A stretch of DNA of 64,000 bases from Hippasteria phrygiana (taxonomy: Eukaryota; Echinodermata; Asteroidea; Valvatida; Goniasteridae), in contig JAZGUH010000537.1 of the NCBI GenBank assembly GCA_037893225.1, positions 744,001 through 808,000 of the forward strand, in the 5' to 3' direction. Of this stretch, positions 22,797-32,736 are shown piece after piece. Both the position numbers and the translations under genes were made by a program. The notes under the pieces are model-generated. The model saw only the letters and a program-made list of their open reading frames with translations, ran no database searches and had not been told where the DNA came from. Within the stretch, counting starts at the first letter, position 1. Each line of letters starts with the position of its first letter.

Positions 22797-23135
22797 CTTT
22801 TATTTATTTATTTATTTATTACATTTCTTTACCCAGGGTGTGCCCAAACAGTTTAAAACTGGTTTCCATTGGGGCCCTGCATATTATTAGTTAAAACTGA
22901 ATATTTACACATTCATACAAAATATTTAAACAAATACAGTAATGTTTACACAAATAGATATATTTTTGGTTAACTTTTCAACTCTCCAGAAGCCTATTGC
23001 TGATTTACGGGATGGGCGAAAAACCCGCGAAAAAAACCCTTTAGGGTGAAAAACAAGGGGAAATTCCCATCCGGCTCCAAAGTATTTTGGCAACCAAGTT
23101 TATAACTCCGCAGATCAGCGTAAATGACAGAAATA

Positions 23136-24955
23136 TCACTGATAGATGGCTTTACGTAGCTCCGATTTAAATGTACTTAAGGAGTTTATGGTTCTCATTT
23201 GTTCAGGCAGATTATTCCATATACTGGCACCACTCACAGCGAAACTTGTCACGTAGCATTCCTTTTTGGCGAAAGGAACTTTCAGTGCCATTTGGGTCGA
23301 TTGTCGTGTTTCACGAATCACTGTAAGTGGTGTGAACAGATTTGTCATGTACAAAGGAGTCATTTTGTTAAGGCTTTTGAAAACAAAGATAGCCTTTTTG
23401 GACTGAACTCTTTCCTTAAAAGGAATCCAATTTAGTCTGGCAAACATATCAGCTGAGGGGGTGAGGGAGGTACATTTAAGGATTATCCGTGCGTCTCTTT
23501 TGAGACATTTGTTGAAGGTCGTGAGATATGTACCTTCCTCCCCACACCGTACAGCAATACTCTAAAGATGGCATAACTAAACTTACAAAGAGTGTGTGCA
23601 GGCTGCTTTGGGGAACGTAATCACGAATTCTGTTTAACACACCCAATTTAGACGAAACAGTCTTCCTTACGTATTCAACATGTGTACCCCAACTTATTGT
23701 TTCATCAACAACTACACCCAAGCATTTACAAGATTTCACTTTTTCGATAACCTTATCAGCAATGCACACGTTCAGGTCGACGTTGGATATTTTCTGCCTT
23801 GAACCAATAAGCATACATTTGGTTTTGTTGGCATTTAATGCTAGTTTGTTTCTTTGGCACCAGTTGTGAATACTAGCAAGAGCTACATTCAAGTTCCTTT
23901 CTATTTCGTTAATACTAGAGGAGCTACAAGTTAACGTGGAGTCATCTGCATACATAAATAAGTTGCAATGTTGAGGTATACAGGATGGAAAATCACTACT
24001 ATAAACAATGAATAAAAGTGGCCCTAAGATCGACCCTTGTGGAACGCCTATGTCTATGGGCAAGACCTTCGATATTGTGCCCTTAATATTTACAGACTGA
24101 CTACGACCGTCTAGGTACGACTTAAACCAATTAATTCCAGAAGATGACAAATTCAGCTTCTTTAATTTGCCTAGTAGGATTACATGATCCACACAATCAA
24201 AAGCTTTACTGAGATCTATGAACACGCTACCTGTAACTTCACCTTGCTCCATAGCCTCAAAACACTTGTTTGTTAAATCGTGTAGAGTGCTTTCAGTTGA
24301 GTGCAAGGGTCTAAATCCCAATTGGCAACTAGGTATCAAATTGTTATCATCGAGGTAGCTATATACTGCCGAGTGCACCCATCTTTCTAGAATCTTAGAG
24401 ATAATTGGCAGTATAGAAATAGGCCGATAATTACCTGTACTACATTTATCTCCTCCCTTGTGAATTGGTGTTACCAAGGCGCGTTTCCAAATTTTAGGGT
24501 ATTGCTCGCATGTTATGGAGAGGTTAAAAATATAAGTTAAAGATTTAGTAATATAAGGGGAAGCAATTTTAATCATTTTAACACTGATGCCATCCGGACC
24601 TGTTGCTTTCCCAACCGACATGGATGATATTTGCTTTTGAACGAACTCTTCTGTAATATTAGGTACAGTGCATTCTTCAAGTTCATCCAGAGAATCAACA
24701 ATAGAGGCGTAGGTATCATTGTTTTCAAGTTCGCCCGATGGGCAATTTCTAGCTGTACGTTTTCCTATTGTAGAAAAGTGTTCATTTAATGTATCAGCAA
24801 TGTCAGTGGGATCGTCAATATTTTCTCCATTTGGGGAAGTGATAGAATTTGGAGCAATTTTCTGTTTTTAGGAAGTACCTCCTTTAGTTTTTTCCATAGC
24901 ATAGATGAATTGCTTTTATTTTCTTCTATGGCTTATGTATAGTATTCGCTCTTCT
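23136..24955 (-). pseudogene. LINE ORF2, reverse transcriptase and C-terminal part
   Basis: The open part from 24621 to 23476 encodes RT fingers and palm: GKATGPDGIS, YRPISILPIISKILER, FIDLSKAFD (first catalytic Asp), GVPQGSILGPLLFIVY and the catalytic YADD box at residues 224-227 of the 381-codon segment. The frame then shifts near 23480 and continues 23447-23136 with the LINE C-terminal domain (WNNLPEQMR motif). Upstream, 24622-24955 encodes the endonuclease-RT linker but carries an in-frame stop at 24933-24935 and a frameshift near 24860. Two frame breaks plus the stop make it a pseudogene despite intact catalytic motifs. It would copy its own RNA by target-primed reverse transcription. 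Confidence 0.85.
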
Positions 24956-24957
24956 TA

Positions 24958-25851
24958 CACTGTTATTCTCCTGTGTAAAAAACCGCTGTGTAGACAAGAT
25001 TTTAAACAACCATGTGTAATTATTGAACAAGGTTGTGTGATCATATCCAAGTTGTGTAAATGCTAGGTTGTGTATAAATGCATATAAATCGATATTGCCA
25101 CCAAAACTGAATTTAAACAACTGTTGTGTAGACTTTGAAGCACGTGATAAGAAATAAACTAATCACGAAGTACGACCAATCAGAAATGAGAATATTTTGT
25201 ATTCACAAAATTCAAGTTAAATTGCCGTGTTTAGTCCAAAAATACACTTTCTTGACCATAATATGTTTTATTCAAACAATTCCACAATAGAATTTTGATT
25301 TTTTGCAAACATAGGTGAAGAATCTGATGACATCTCCTTTAATTTCATATTCAAATATTGTAATTCTTCATGGGAAGCCATGACTTTATTATGGGGGGAT
25401 ACGCTGAATATAAAGCTAAAGCACAACATCATTCACTTTGTAGTCTTTAGTAGATTATTGTAGCATTTGTACACTCTACCATAGTAATGTATAATAAGTT
25501 ACTTCCGTTTAGTCTGGTTCCCACTTCATTAATTTCTGTTAATTAATAGCAACCCACACTGTAAAAAGAACTCCCGTAAATTTACTGTGCACTTCCAGTA
25601 ATTTGTAAGGTTTTGTACAAATTTGCTTAGAAAATTAACCAATTGCTGTGTAAACCATTTACACAACTAATTGGGTAAAATGAGTTTTACACATTATTGT
25701 GTAGAAATACTACACAACTGTTGTTCACAAATTACACAACTAGGGTTGTGTAAACTGTTTACACAACAGTTGCTAGGTTCATATAGTAAACAGCGGTTGT
25801 GTACAATTTTACACAACTTGTGTAAGATTTTACACAACCGTAATAACAGTG
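24958..25851. mobile_element. 894-bp TA-flanked element inserted in LINE ORF2
   Basis: The termini are CACTGTTATT and AATAACAGTG, flanked by TA at 24956-24957 and 25852-25853. Removing the element with one TA rejoins the LINE reading frame exactly (endonuclease C-terminus TNTIRT continues KKSEYY), so the boundaries are secure. TA duplication is typical of Tc1/mariner-type insertion. There is no transposase. The interior is dense in the motif TTGTGTAAA/TTTACACAA in both orientations (at least 15 occurrences of the core GTGTA or TACAC), especially near the two ends. Confidence 0.85.
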
Positions 25852-25853
25852 TA

Positions 25854-26959
25854 GTGCGGATTGTATTAGTTACATTGTTCCGCAGCTTTTTGTAAGAGTC
25901 CCAATCGATCTGTGAGCCTGAGCGTTTTGCGATTTTGTGTGCACGATCCCGCTGTCTCATAAGTTTAAGAATTTCGCAATCGAGCCAAGGTAAAGAGGCA
26001 CCCCGAATACGTTTAGTTTTGATTGGCGCATGAAAGTTAATAATACTCATAAATATGGAGTGCCATTTGCACCACGCTTCATCAACATCGTAAGAGTCCA
26101 GTACATCTTGCCATGGTGCATTAAGGAGGTCGTCTTTAAATGCATCATTGTCTATATTTGTAAGACATCGAAAATTTATTGAGCGACCTTTAATTTTTGG
26201 TGTTTTCCAACTATGTTGACCATAAACAAGATAATGGTCACTGATTAGGACTGGTAATACACCACATTCCTTTATTAGCTCTGAATGGGAGCTGAAAATT
26301 AGATCGATTATTGTTTGAGTGGACTCAGTGACACGTGTTGAGTCATGTATGAGTTGCGCCAATTGGAATATACCAAAACAAGAAATAATTGGGTTTGAGT
26401 TCATACTATCATCGTCAACTGAAACATCATAATTAAAGTCCCCAGTTGCAATAATTTCTTTACATTCACAGGAGGCCTTATTAATAATATCACTTAGTTT
26501 ATCAATGAATTCAACAGAGCTTGAAGGTGGCCTATAAATAGAACTAATAAGCACAGGCTGTCTTTGTTTACACTTAATTTCAACCCATATGCACTCGACA
26601 TCATCTGTTTCAAGATCCTCGCGACGAGTGAAAGTTAAATTGTTTCGGATGTACATGGCAACCCCACCACCATGCCGGTTCCTGTCTTTTCTGACAATGG
26701 AAACATTTGGTAATGTGATTTCATCGTCGGAGATTGAGGCATTGCAGAAAGTTTCATTTAGACAGATGATATCGAATGGATTTGTAGACATTACAATTTT
26801 AAATTGGTCAAATTTGTTTATTAAACTTCTCACATTAAGATGGGCGAATGAGAATCTCCCGGAGCTTCGGTTGTAGATAACGCCATCTGTTAAGTCTATC
26901 GTAGATTTTTGCCTTGTGGATTGAGCAGCTCTCTGACCGTTTTTAGGTATTGGTCCCAT
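25854..26959 (-). pseudogene. LINE ORF2, APE-type endonuclease domain
   Basis: Starting at an ATG at 26959, the product shows the apurinic-endonuclease-like fold motifs of LINE ORF2: LNVRS (Asn 42), LNET (Glu 69), the IYRPP block, GDFNYD (Asp 174, Asn 176) and SDHYLV (Asp 241, His 242). All expected catalytic residues are present. It nicks chromosomal DNA to prime reverse transcription. The natural continuation into the RT is cut after codon TNTIRT by the TA-flanked insertion, after which the frame reads through inserted sequence to a stop at 25694. The start overlaps the end of ORF1, suggesting reinitiation or a -1-type coupling. Confidence 0.8.
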
Positions 26960-28731
26960 TCCTGGCCTCGATAGTGTATCTGGGTTAGTGGCTGACGGAG
27001 ATGGGTTGGATGCTGTTGTTGATACGGGTGTGGGTAGTACTGATTTGCCATTTGAAAACCCGTCGGGACATCACGATTCGCTGTAGTCCGCTCCTTCACG
27101 ACATCAGAGTACAAGGTCTTGCCGAACGGGGTCCTCTGGTGTGTGATGCGGCTAGCAGTGGTCTTATGTGGTCCTGCGACGTGTTGGATAATGTTCATGG
27201 CAAGTAGACGCACTCCTGTTGAGTTGAGGTGCACGCCATCCGATACAAGGTGATTTGGGTTTATGTTTCCATTGTCAATGAAGCCCCAGTTATTTTGTCT
27301 TGCTATTGACTTAAGCAGATTATTAGAGTCATCTACCTTCTTGCGTTTTGGCACTGTTTGGTTTTTGCGATGTATAATCGAAGAGATTGTTACTGATCTT
27401 GGTTGTAGTAATTCACCAAGAGAAGTGATCTTTGCAGCAATAGTCTCTGGGTTGTCAGAAGTATTATTGGTCCCAACATGAAGGATTACTCCAGAGACGT
27501 CGTGTTTGGCCGACAGCTGGATGGCGTTAGAAGCAAGATCTTCGATTTTTGCTCCACGCATGGTATGGCACATCACTTTCTTTTGCCTGCTCAATCTCCT
27601 GGGTTGTAGCCGTTTGATCATTGAGTCACTGATTATTAGGATATCTGCATGGTTGTGTTCGCTAGGTGTGGGTGGCCGTTTTTTCATGGTAGGTGTCGGT
27701 TTCTGCTTTGTAGTGGTCAGTTTCTTGTGCTTTTCCCAGTATTGGTCGAGCTGCTCTTCTTGAAAAGAGGCCTCGTTTTTGGAGGGACAGGGCTTGTTTG
27801 GGGGAGTACAGGACTCCTGTTCCATGCCAGGCTGGACTTTTGGCTGTATAGCTTCGTAATAGGAGTCGATCAGGAACTCGGCTTCGGTCCGGGAATCATC
27901 AAAGCTGTCTTTGATGTTGACCGGATCGACATCCTCCGTCGCCAATGCAGCAAAGCGGTTGCTTGTTGATACCGCTGGACTGGCTGAACCCATGGTGGTA
28001 CTCAGGTTGTTCCGGCTCAGGGCACAGGGCTGGCGTTTCGAACAGGCATCGGCTTCACGAGAAGAAGGGCTCATCAGCATATCACTGGTAGAATGGAGAG
28101 CATCACATTCCTTCTTCAAGTGGTCAATTGTTTCCCTTTGGGAAGAAGAAGATAAAGAAATCTGGCCAGAAAGTGTTGCAATTTGGTCTGAGAATTTCTG
28201 ATCAAGTAAATTTATGTCGTTCTGAACCTGTAGGATGGCTTTATAAATAACCTGTAGGGTGGGTTCAGATACTGGATCGAGGGCTATAGCACCTGTTAAA
28301 TCTCGATCCACAGTGCGCTTTGTTGGCTTCGGTTTAACCTGATTAGCTGAACTTAAACAAGACCTAGGAAAACTGTTCCGATGACCAAAAATGTACAGAC
28401 ATAGTTCCTTGATGTCATCGGCCGCTGTTTGTGTTGACCTACGGGATTTTAATGAGAAATGACAAGACAATTGGGTACTTAGCTTTGTTGAAGAGTCGTT
28501 TGTCTCGTCGCCATCTTGGAAATCGTCACGGTACTTCTCTTTTGCAGACTCGAAGATCAAATTCCTTGCCGGTAGAAGCTCATCAATAGTACAGTTACTT
28601 CTCAACAGTGACTCTATGGGCACAGACGGTGTACTCTGTAGTTTTGAGACTATCTGCTCTATCTTAAAGTCAAGTTTTGATTGAAAACTCGGAGAGCCGA
28701 TGTGACACACGTCTTGTCCGTTCTCAGCCAT
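26896..28731 (-). CDS. LINE ORF1 protein with SGNH esterase-like domain
   Basis: The 611-codon ORF is uninterrupted. The N-terminal half is charged, with coiled-coil-like segments at about 180-240. From about residue 364 an SGNH/GDSL-hydrolase fold begins: ILIISDSMIKRL (nucleophile-type Ser near 370), GVILHVGTNN (block III Asn near 422) and SDGVHLN (catalytic-type Asp 498 and His 501). Esterase-type ORF1 proteins are known in CR1/L2-group LINEs, where they are thought to bind RNA or membranes and chaperone the RNP. A glutamine/proline-rich tail follows. ORF1 is intact while ORF2 is broken, suggesting recent insertion. It is not a host gene. Confidence 0.8.
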   Translation of the reverse strand: MAENGQDVCHIGSPSFQSKLDFKIEQIVSKLQSTPSVPIESLLRSNCTIDELLPARNLIFESAKEKYRDDFQDGDETNDSSTKLSTQLSCHFSLKSRRSTQTAADDIKELCLYIFGHRNSFPRSCLSSANQVKPKPTKRTVDRDLTGAIALDPVSEPTLQVIYKAILQVQNDINLLDQKFSDQIATLSGQISLSSSSQRETIDHLKKECDALHSTSDMLMSPSSREADACSKRQPCALSRNNLSTTMGSASPAVSTSNRFAALATEDVDPVNIKDSFDDSRTEAEFLIDSYYEAIQPKVQPGMEQESCTPPNKPCPSKNEASFQEEQLDQYWEKHKKLTTTKQKPTPTMKKRPPTPSEHNHADILIISDSMIKRLQPRRLSRQKKVMCHTMRGAKIEDLASNAIQLSAKHDVSGVILHVGTNNTSDNPETIAAKITSLGELLQPRSVTISSIIHRKNQTVPKRKKVDDSNNLLKSIARQNNWGFIDNGNINPNHLVSDGVHLNSTGVRLLAMNIIQHVAGPHKTTASRITHQRTPFGKTLYSDVVKERTTANRDVPTGFQMANQYYPHPYQQQHPTHLRQPLTQIHYRGQEWDQYLKTVRELLNPQGKNLR

Positions 28732-28790
28732 GTTCCCGCCCTAATTTTAACAAATTTTAACAAATTGCTGTCATTAACATTAAATTGCAA

Positions 28791-29163
28791 ACAAAATACA
28801 CTTAATGTAAAATTTCTGTTACAAAACAATTCATGTACTTTTTAGCAGCTTACTATATTTTATTTATTTTATTTCATTCAACATCCAACAGCGCAAGCGC
28901 CAATTGCAGGATGTGTGCTGAGGGCACCAGAAGTGGGGCAAACCCCTACTCTTTCACGACAGGTGCTCTGGGTTCTTTTACGTCCACTGATCACATGGAG
29001 CACACGAGACCTCCAGCTTAACGTCCCTTTCGAAGGACGTGGCCCTTTTGAGATGAATAAGGGCCTGTCGTGCTCCAGAACAATGCACTACCAGGAATTC
29101 GAATGCAAGCAATACATGGTGTGCATGGTTTCCCATCCAAGTACTGTCTGCAATCAACGTTGC
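28791..29163. repeat. Unclassified dispersed-looking repeat
   Basis: Positions about 28880-29163 contain CTCTGGGTTCTTTTACGTCC, TTAACGTCCCTTTCGAAGGA CGTGG and CCAAGTACTGTCTGCAATCA. This style is common in invertebrate SINE or LINE 3' parts, but I cannot name it from sequence alone and there is no second copy in the window. Confidence 0.35.
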
Positions 29164-29632
29164 TTAAAGGTAATATACATGATTGGTCATTGTTGCAATT
29201 TTCAGAAATGGGCGGATTTGGGGTTAGTATTTTGTAGGAAATATCGTTCCACTGACCTGCTCAAAGTTTTGCGTTGTTGGATGGCGAAAATAACGAGAGA
29301 AAAACGGCGCTCGTTTTCAACCGTCGGGCGGATGATAGCCTTGCTACCTGGACGCGTGACGCGCCCCGAATGCCAGCATGTCCGGGGCGCGCCACTCGTC
29401 CGGGTAGCCACGCGCGCCTTGACCAAAAGCTACATGGCAGTTTTCCAACGATTTCCAGCTGGAAATCGTTGGAAAACGATATATATTTCTACTTTTCTTG
29501 ACAACGACAGCACGTCTGGTGCCATAATTTCACAGGATGATTGAGACTACTATTAACTCACAGTCTAGTAAGGTATTTCGTAATAATTCAGTAAAAAAAT
29601 GGAGGATTACCAATCGTGTACACTACATTTAA
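29164..29632 (+). mobile_element. Family-A MITE, complete copy
   Basis: It starts TTAAAGGTAATATACATGAT and ends CGTGTACACTACATTTAA with TTAA at both edges. A strong interior hairpin pairs CGATTTCCAGCTGGAAATCG (palindromic) and GCGCGCCACTCGTCC with its upstream complement. It is the opposite orientation of 18857-19342. Confidence 0.8.
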
Positions 29633-30339
29633 TTTAATTAATGTGTCACTTGCTCTTCCACTGAGCCAACAATTTTTATTATTTTAAACAATGAGAGTGT
29701 TTGAATCCTGCTCCCTCCACACATTCGACCCGAGTGATTGGAAGCTCATAGATTCATATTGTTTGTACAGCTTAGCATGGCGAGCTACGTACTCTTAACA
29801 ATTTAGGGCAAATTGTGCAGTGACTGATATGTTGCCAAGGATTTTAATTGGGGACACAATAATTATGAGTGGTGGCCATGCATGGCAACAGCATTTTAAG
29901 CGAGGACCAGGGGCACCTCATTCACAACTAGCTGGGGCAAGGAGGGCAGCAGCATTTTAGTGGGGACCAGCGGTGGCGATTTCTCGTCAAGGTTGGGGGG
30001 ATGGAGAGAAAAAGAAGCGCACAACCAATAACAACTTTGATGCGCTAGTTGTGCAATGACGTCACCCTTATTGTATTTGTTTAATTTGTTTTTATTGTTA
30101 TCAACCACGTACTAAGTACTATGGGGATGCTAAAAATAGGTAAACTTTATACATATCCATCCCTGACCAAGACTTTTTCGCAAAACGCACAATCAGTTCA
30201 ACTGTTATTAGAGAGATCATGTAATCGGAAATTTTGTATTTGGTGTCTCTTGTGTCTCCTGGGAAATTGTTGAAAATGTGTGCTGATGCTTGTGTTTTTG
30301 TGCACACTGGTGCATGTAAAAGTCAATGACCCATGACAA
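29633..30339. other. No gene
   Basis: Sequence without a supported feature; AGCATTTTA(A/G)CG(A/G)GGACCAG occurs twice (about 29891 and 29951), a minor direct duplication. Confidence 0.4.
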
Positions 30340-30860
30340 CATATTGGGTGGGGGGGGGGGGGGGGGACACTGCCATAGCCGTCCCCTCCACACAAAAATA
30401 TTGGGGGGGGGGGGAGATGTGTCCCCCTCGTCCCCCCGGGATCGCGCCCATGGTGGGGACACAGGGGGAACCAGAATGTTTAGTGAGAGCACAGGGGATC
30501 TAACATTTTTTCAGTGGGGGCACAGGGGGAACTATACTTTCCAGTGAGGGCACACGAGCCAGCAGCATGGAGGAAATTATTTTAATGTTGCGGCGACTGT
30601 GTACTTATATGGGCCCGTTCATAGGCATAGCAAGGTCATTTTTATTCAGGGGTGGGGGGGGGGGGGGGGGGGGTAGACGTGAAAAGGGGCACTCGATATA
30701 TCGGGCGCACAGGGGGCACTACAATTTTTCGGGCACAGAGGGCATAACACTTTTCAGTGGGGGCACAGGGGGGCACTAAAATTTCCAGTAAGGGCACACT
30801 AGGGCCATCAGCATGAAGGAAATTATTTTAATGTTGCATCGAGTGTGTACTTATGGGCCC
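30340..30860 (+). repeat. Imperfect direct repeats of G-rich GGGCACAGGGGG units
   Basis: Units of the form GGGCACAGGGGG(C/A)AC recur through 30460-30790. A larger direct duplication is visible: GAAGGAAATTATTTTAATGT TGC near 30568 and again near 30815, both followed by GTGTACTTAT and GGGCCC. Poly-G runs lie at 30350-30366, 30404-30415 and 30654-30673. Glycine-rich ORFs here are artefacts. Confidence 0.65.
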
Positions 30861-31103
30861 CGTTCCTATAAGAGAACAAAATCCACTTTGAAGTTATTGG
30901 ACTTACCAAACTAGCTTGCGACATTAAACACCAATATGTCGTAGATAGACGGCAGGGTTTAGATTTTTTTGTGGGACGAACATTTTGGCGTACCCCCCCC
31001 CCCAAAAAAAAAGGGGGCACTCTGAAAATATTTTTTTTTGGGGGGAGGGGGGGGTAAATACCCCCTTACCACCCCCCCCCCCCCCCCTCCGGCTACGCCT
31101 ATG
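30620..31103. mobile_element. Short inverted-terminal element with poly-G/poly-C ends
   Basis: The left end CATAGGCATAGC and the right end GCTACGCCTATG are inverted repeats, and the left side continues into the G-run segment shared with 22391-22475. The right side carries a matching C-run (31067-31088). It is non-autonomous, and the target duplication is unclear. Confidence 0.5.
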
Positions 31104-31730
31104 GTGTATCCGTAGTACGCATGTTTTGAACACGTTTTGCAGACACATTACACGTAAATAGAAAATTCGCAGGGTTTTTTCTTCGCTTTTTTGATCGTGA
31201 ATTAAAAATGTTCACCGGAATGTTGTCCTTGGTGCTGTTGTCCATGAGAATGACAAAGATCGTATAGATCGAACACTCCGCTGACAAAGTGAAACAGGAA
31301 GTAATTGCTATGTGGAAGGGCGCCCTCACGCTTCTGGTAGGTGAAACTTGCGACAACCGAAGCGGAACGAAGACTTGGTGCTCCGCACTGAATTCATTGC
31401 ACTAAATGACACCTCCAACAAAATTTGTCAAGGATTGGTCTTAACATTATACTTAATGTTTTTCCCCTCCTTTTTTAAATTAGTTCTTTCGGTATTTATT
31501 TATTCATTTTTAAATTCTGACAGCCACATTTTGCAAATATCATTAAAAACAAATAATATACCATAATAGGACAGAAAACTAATTTTTTCTCAGAGAAATT
31601 GTTTATTAAAAAGTATTTAAAAATAAACAATATTTGTCCTTCACTATATTATTTAATTATTTCAATATTATTCAACTTCAATGATATAATACAAATACAG
31701 ATTTTGTTTTGTGTCTTACTTTGTTACTGA
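31104..31730. other. No gene
   Basis: AT-rich; no motif-bearing ORF and no repeat that I can define. Confidence 0.4.
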
Positions 31731-31954
31731 CAGAGTTAGAGTCGAGTCCCTGCAAGTCCTTTCACAAGTACTTTCGCAAGCTCAGTCAGAAGTCACTTCA
31801 TAAAGCCGGTCACAAGTAACTGGATGAACAATGACAAAGGAATGCCTTTGTCAAAGCTCATTTGAATAGCTTGTGATTGGGATTAGGACTGGAGGGCTTG
31901 TGATGGACTTGCAGGGACTTGCAGGGACTTGTGATGGACTCGACTACATCTCTG
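31731..31954. mobile_element. 224-bp hAT-type MITE with perfect 8-bp TSD
   Basis: Flanks GTTACTGA at 31723-31730 and 31955-31962 are identical. The termini CAGAGTTAGAGTCGAGTCC and (reverse complement) CAGAGATGTAGTCGAGTCC are inverted repeats starting CAG. The interior is made of GCAGGGACTTG and TCACAAGT units. The terminal GTCGAGTCC motif links it to the larger element at 14933-15902. Confidence 0.85.
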
Positions 31955-32726
31955 GTTACTGACTGTCTGAAGTAGCAGTTATGAGTATTACTAGTGAAAC
32001 CATCGGTCTGGTCGGATGGGGATGGATGAAGGTTCTCTTTATCATTACGTAGTGTCAGGGAGAACCAGTTGCTTTTTGTTTGCTGGGTGAATGGTGTCTG
32101 TTGGGGTGTTGTTGTTGTTTTTGTTTTTTTTGGGGGGGGGAGGGGGGAGGTAGGGGGGGGGGGGGTGGGGGGGGTGGGGGGGGGGGCCCGGGGGGGTGCA
32201 AAAAAACAAAAAACACGTTCAGCAAATTTCGGTAAAAGTGTACTTCGGGACCCTGTTCCATAATATAGGCCGACACAGAGAACGGAAACACACTTTCGGG
32301 ACTTGTTGATAAGGATATGATAATAGATCCTACCAAGATAATGCTCGTATTGTGTACAGGCTAATGCTTGTGTGGGATTTAGTGTATTCAACATTTTACA
32401 GGATTACCTAATCCGTGAATTTTGACAACTGTGACAAAACCATGCCAATTGACGTATTATATCGCTTAGCCAGCCAGCTGTGCATTTCACCTTGGTAAGC
32501 AGTAAATCGATATATTGAGAGAAATTCTTGCTAAATATATGTGTCTCAATTGTCGGCTGTTATCACATAATGGTTAGAGCAAGCAACTGAATCACTCCTG
32601 CTGTTCCAATCCACGTATTCCTACTCTGTGATCAAAAGCTGGGAGTCTTTTGCTTGCAAAACCAGAAAACTTGTGCTAACTGGATTTTGTAATTTAAAAC
32701 AAACGCGACAGGCTATAGCCTTATAA
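31955..32726. other. Upstream region of the sulfotransferase with G-rich tract
   Basis: A G-rich run (about 32130-32186) on the plus strand produces proline-rich ORFs on the minus strand that I reject. Otherwise this is the 5' region of the sulfotransferase; I cannot identify a promoter or upstream exon with confidence. Confidence 0.4.
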
Positions 32727-32736
32727 ATGCAGTACA

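Larger units (their letters stand above)
22797..28790 (-). mobile_element. CR1/L2-like non-LTR retrotransposon, nearly full length
   Basis: Minus-strand order is 5' leader, ORF1 (28731-26896), ORF2 endonuclease, reverse transcriptase and C-terminal domain (26959-23136), and a 3' UTR ending in a TAAA-type microsatellite (plus-strand TTTATTTATTTATTTATT at about 22800-22818). ORF1 and ORF2 overlap by 64 bp. An SGNH-hydrolase ORF1 followed by an APE-type endonuclease and an RT with a YADD box fits the CR1/L2 group. ORF2 is broken by an insertion at 24958-25851, one stop and frameshifts. The 5' boundary is approximate. Confidence 0.85.

Noticed and set aside
31858..32394. 178-codon proline-rich minus-strand ORF
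   Set aside because: Driven by the G-rich tract at 32130-32186 and overlaps a hAT-type MITE.
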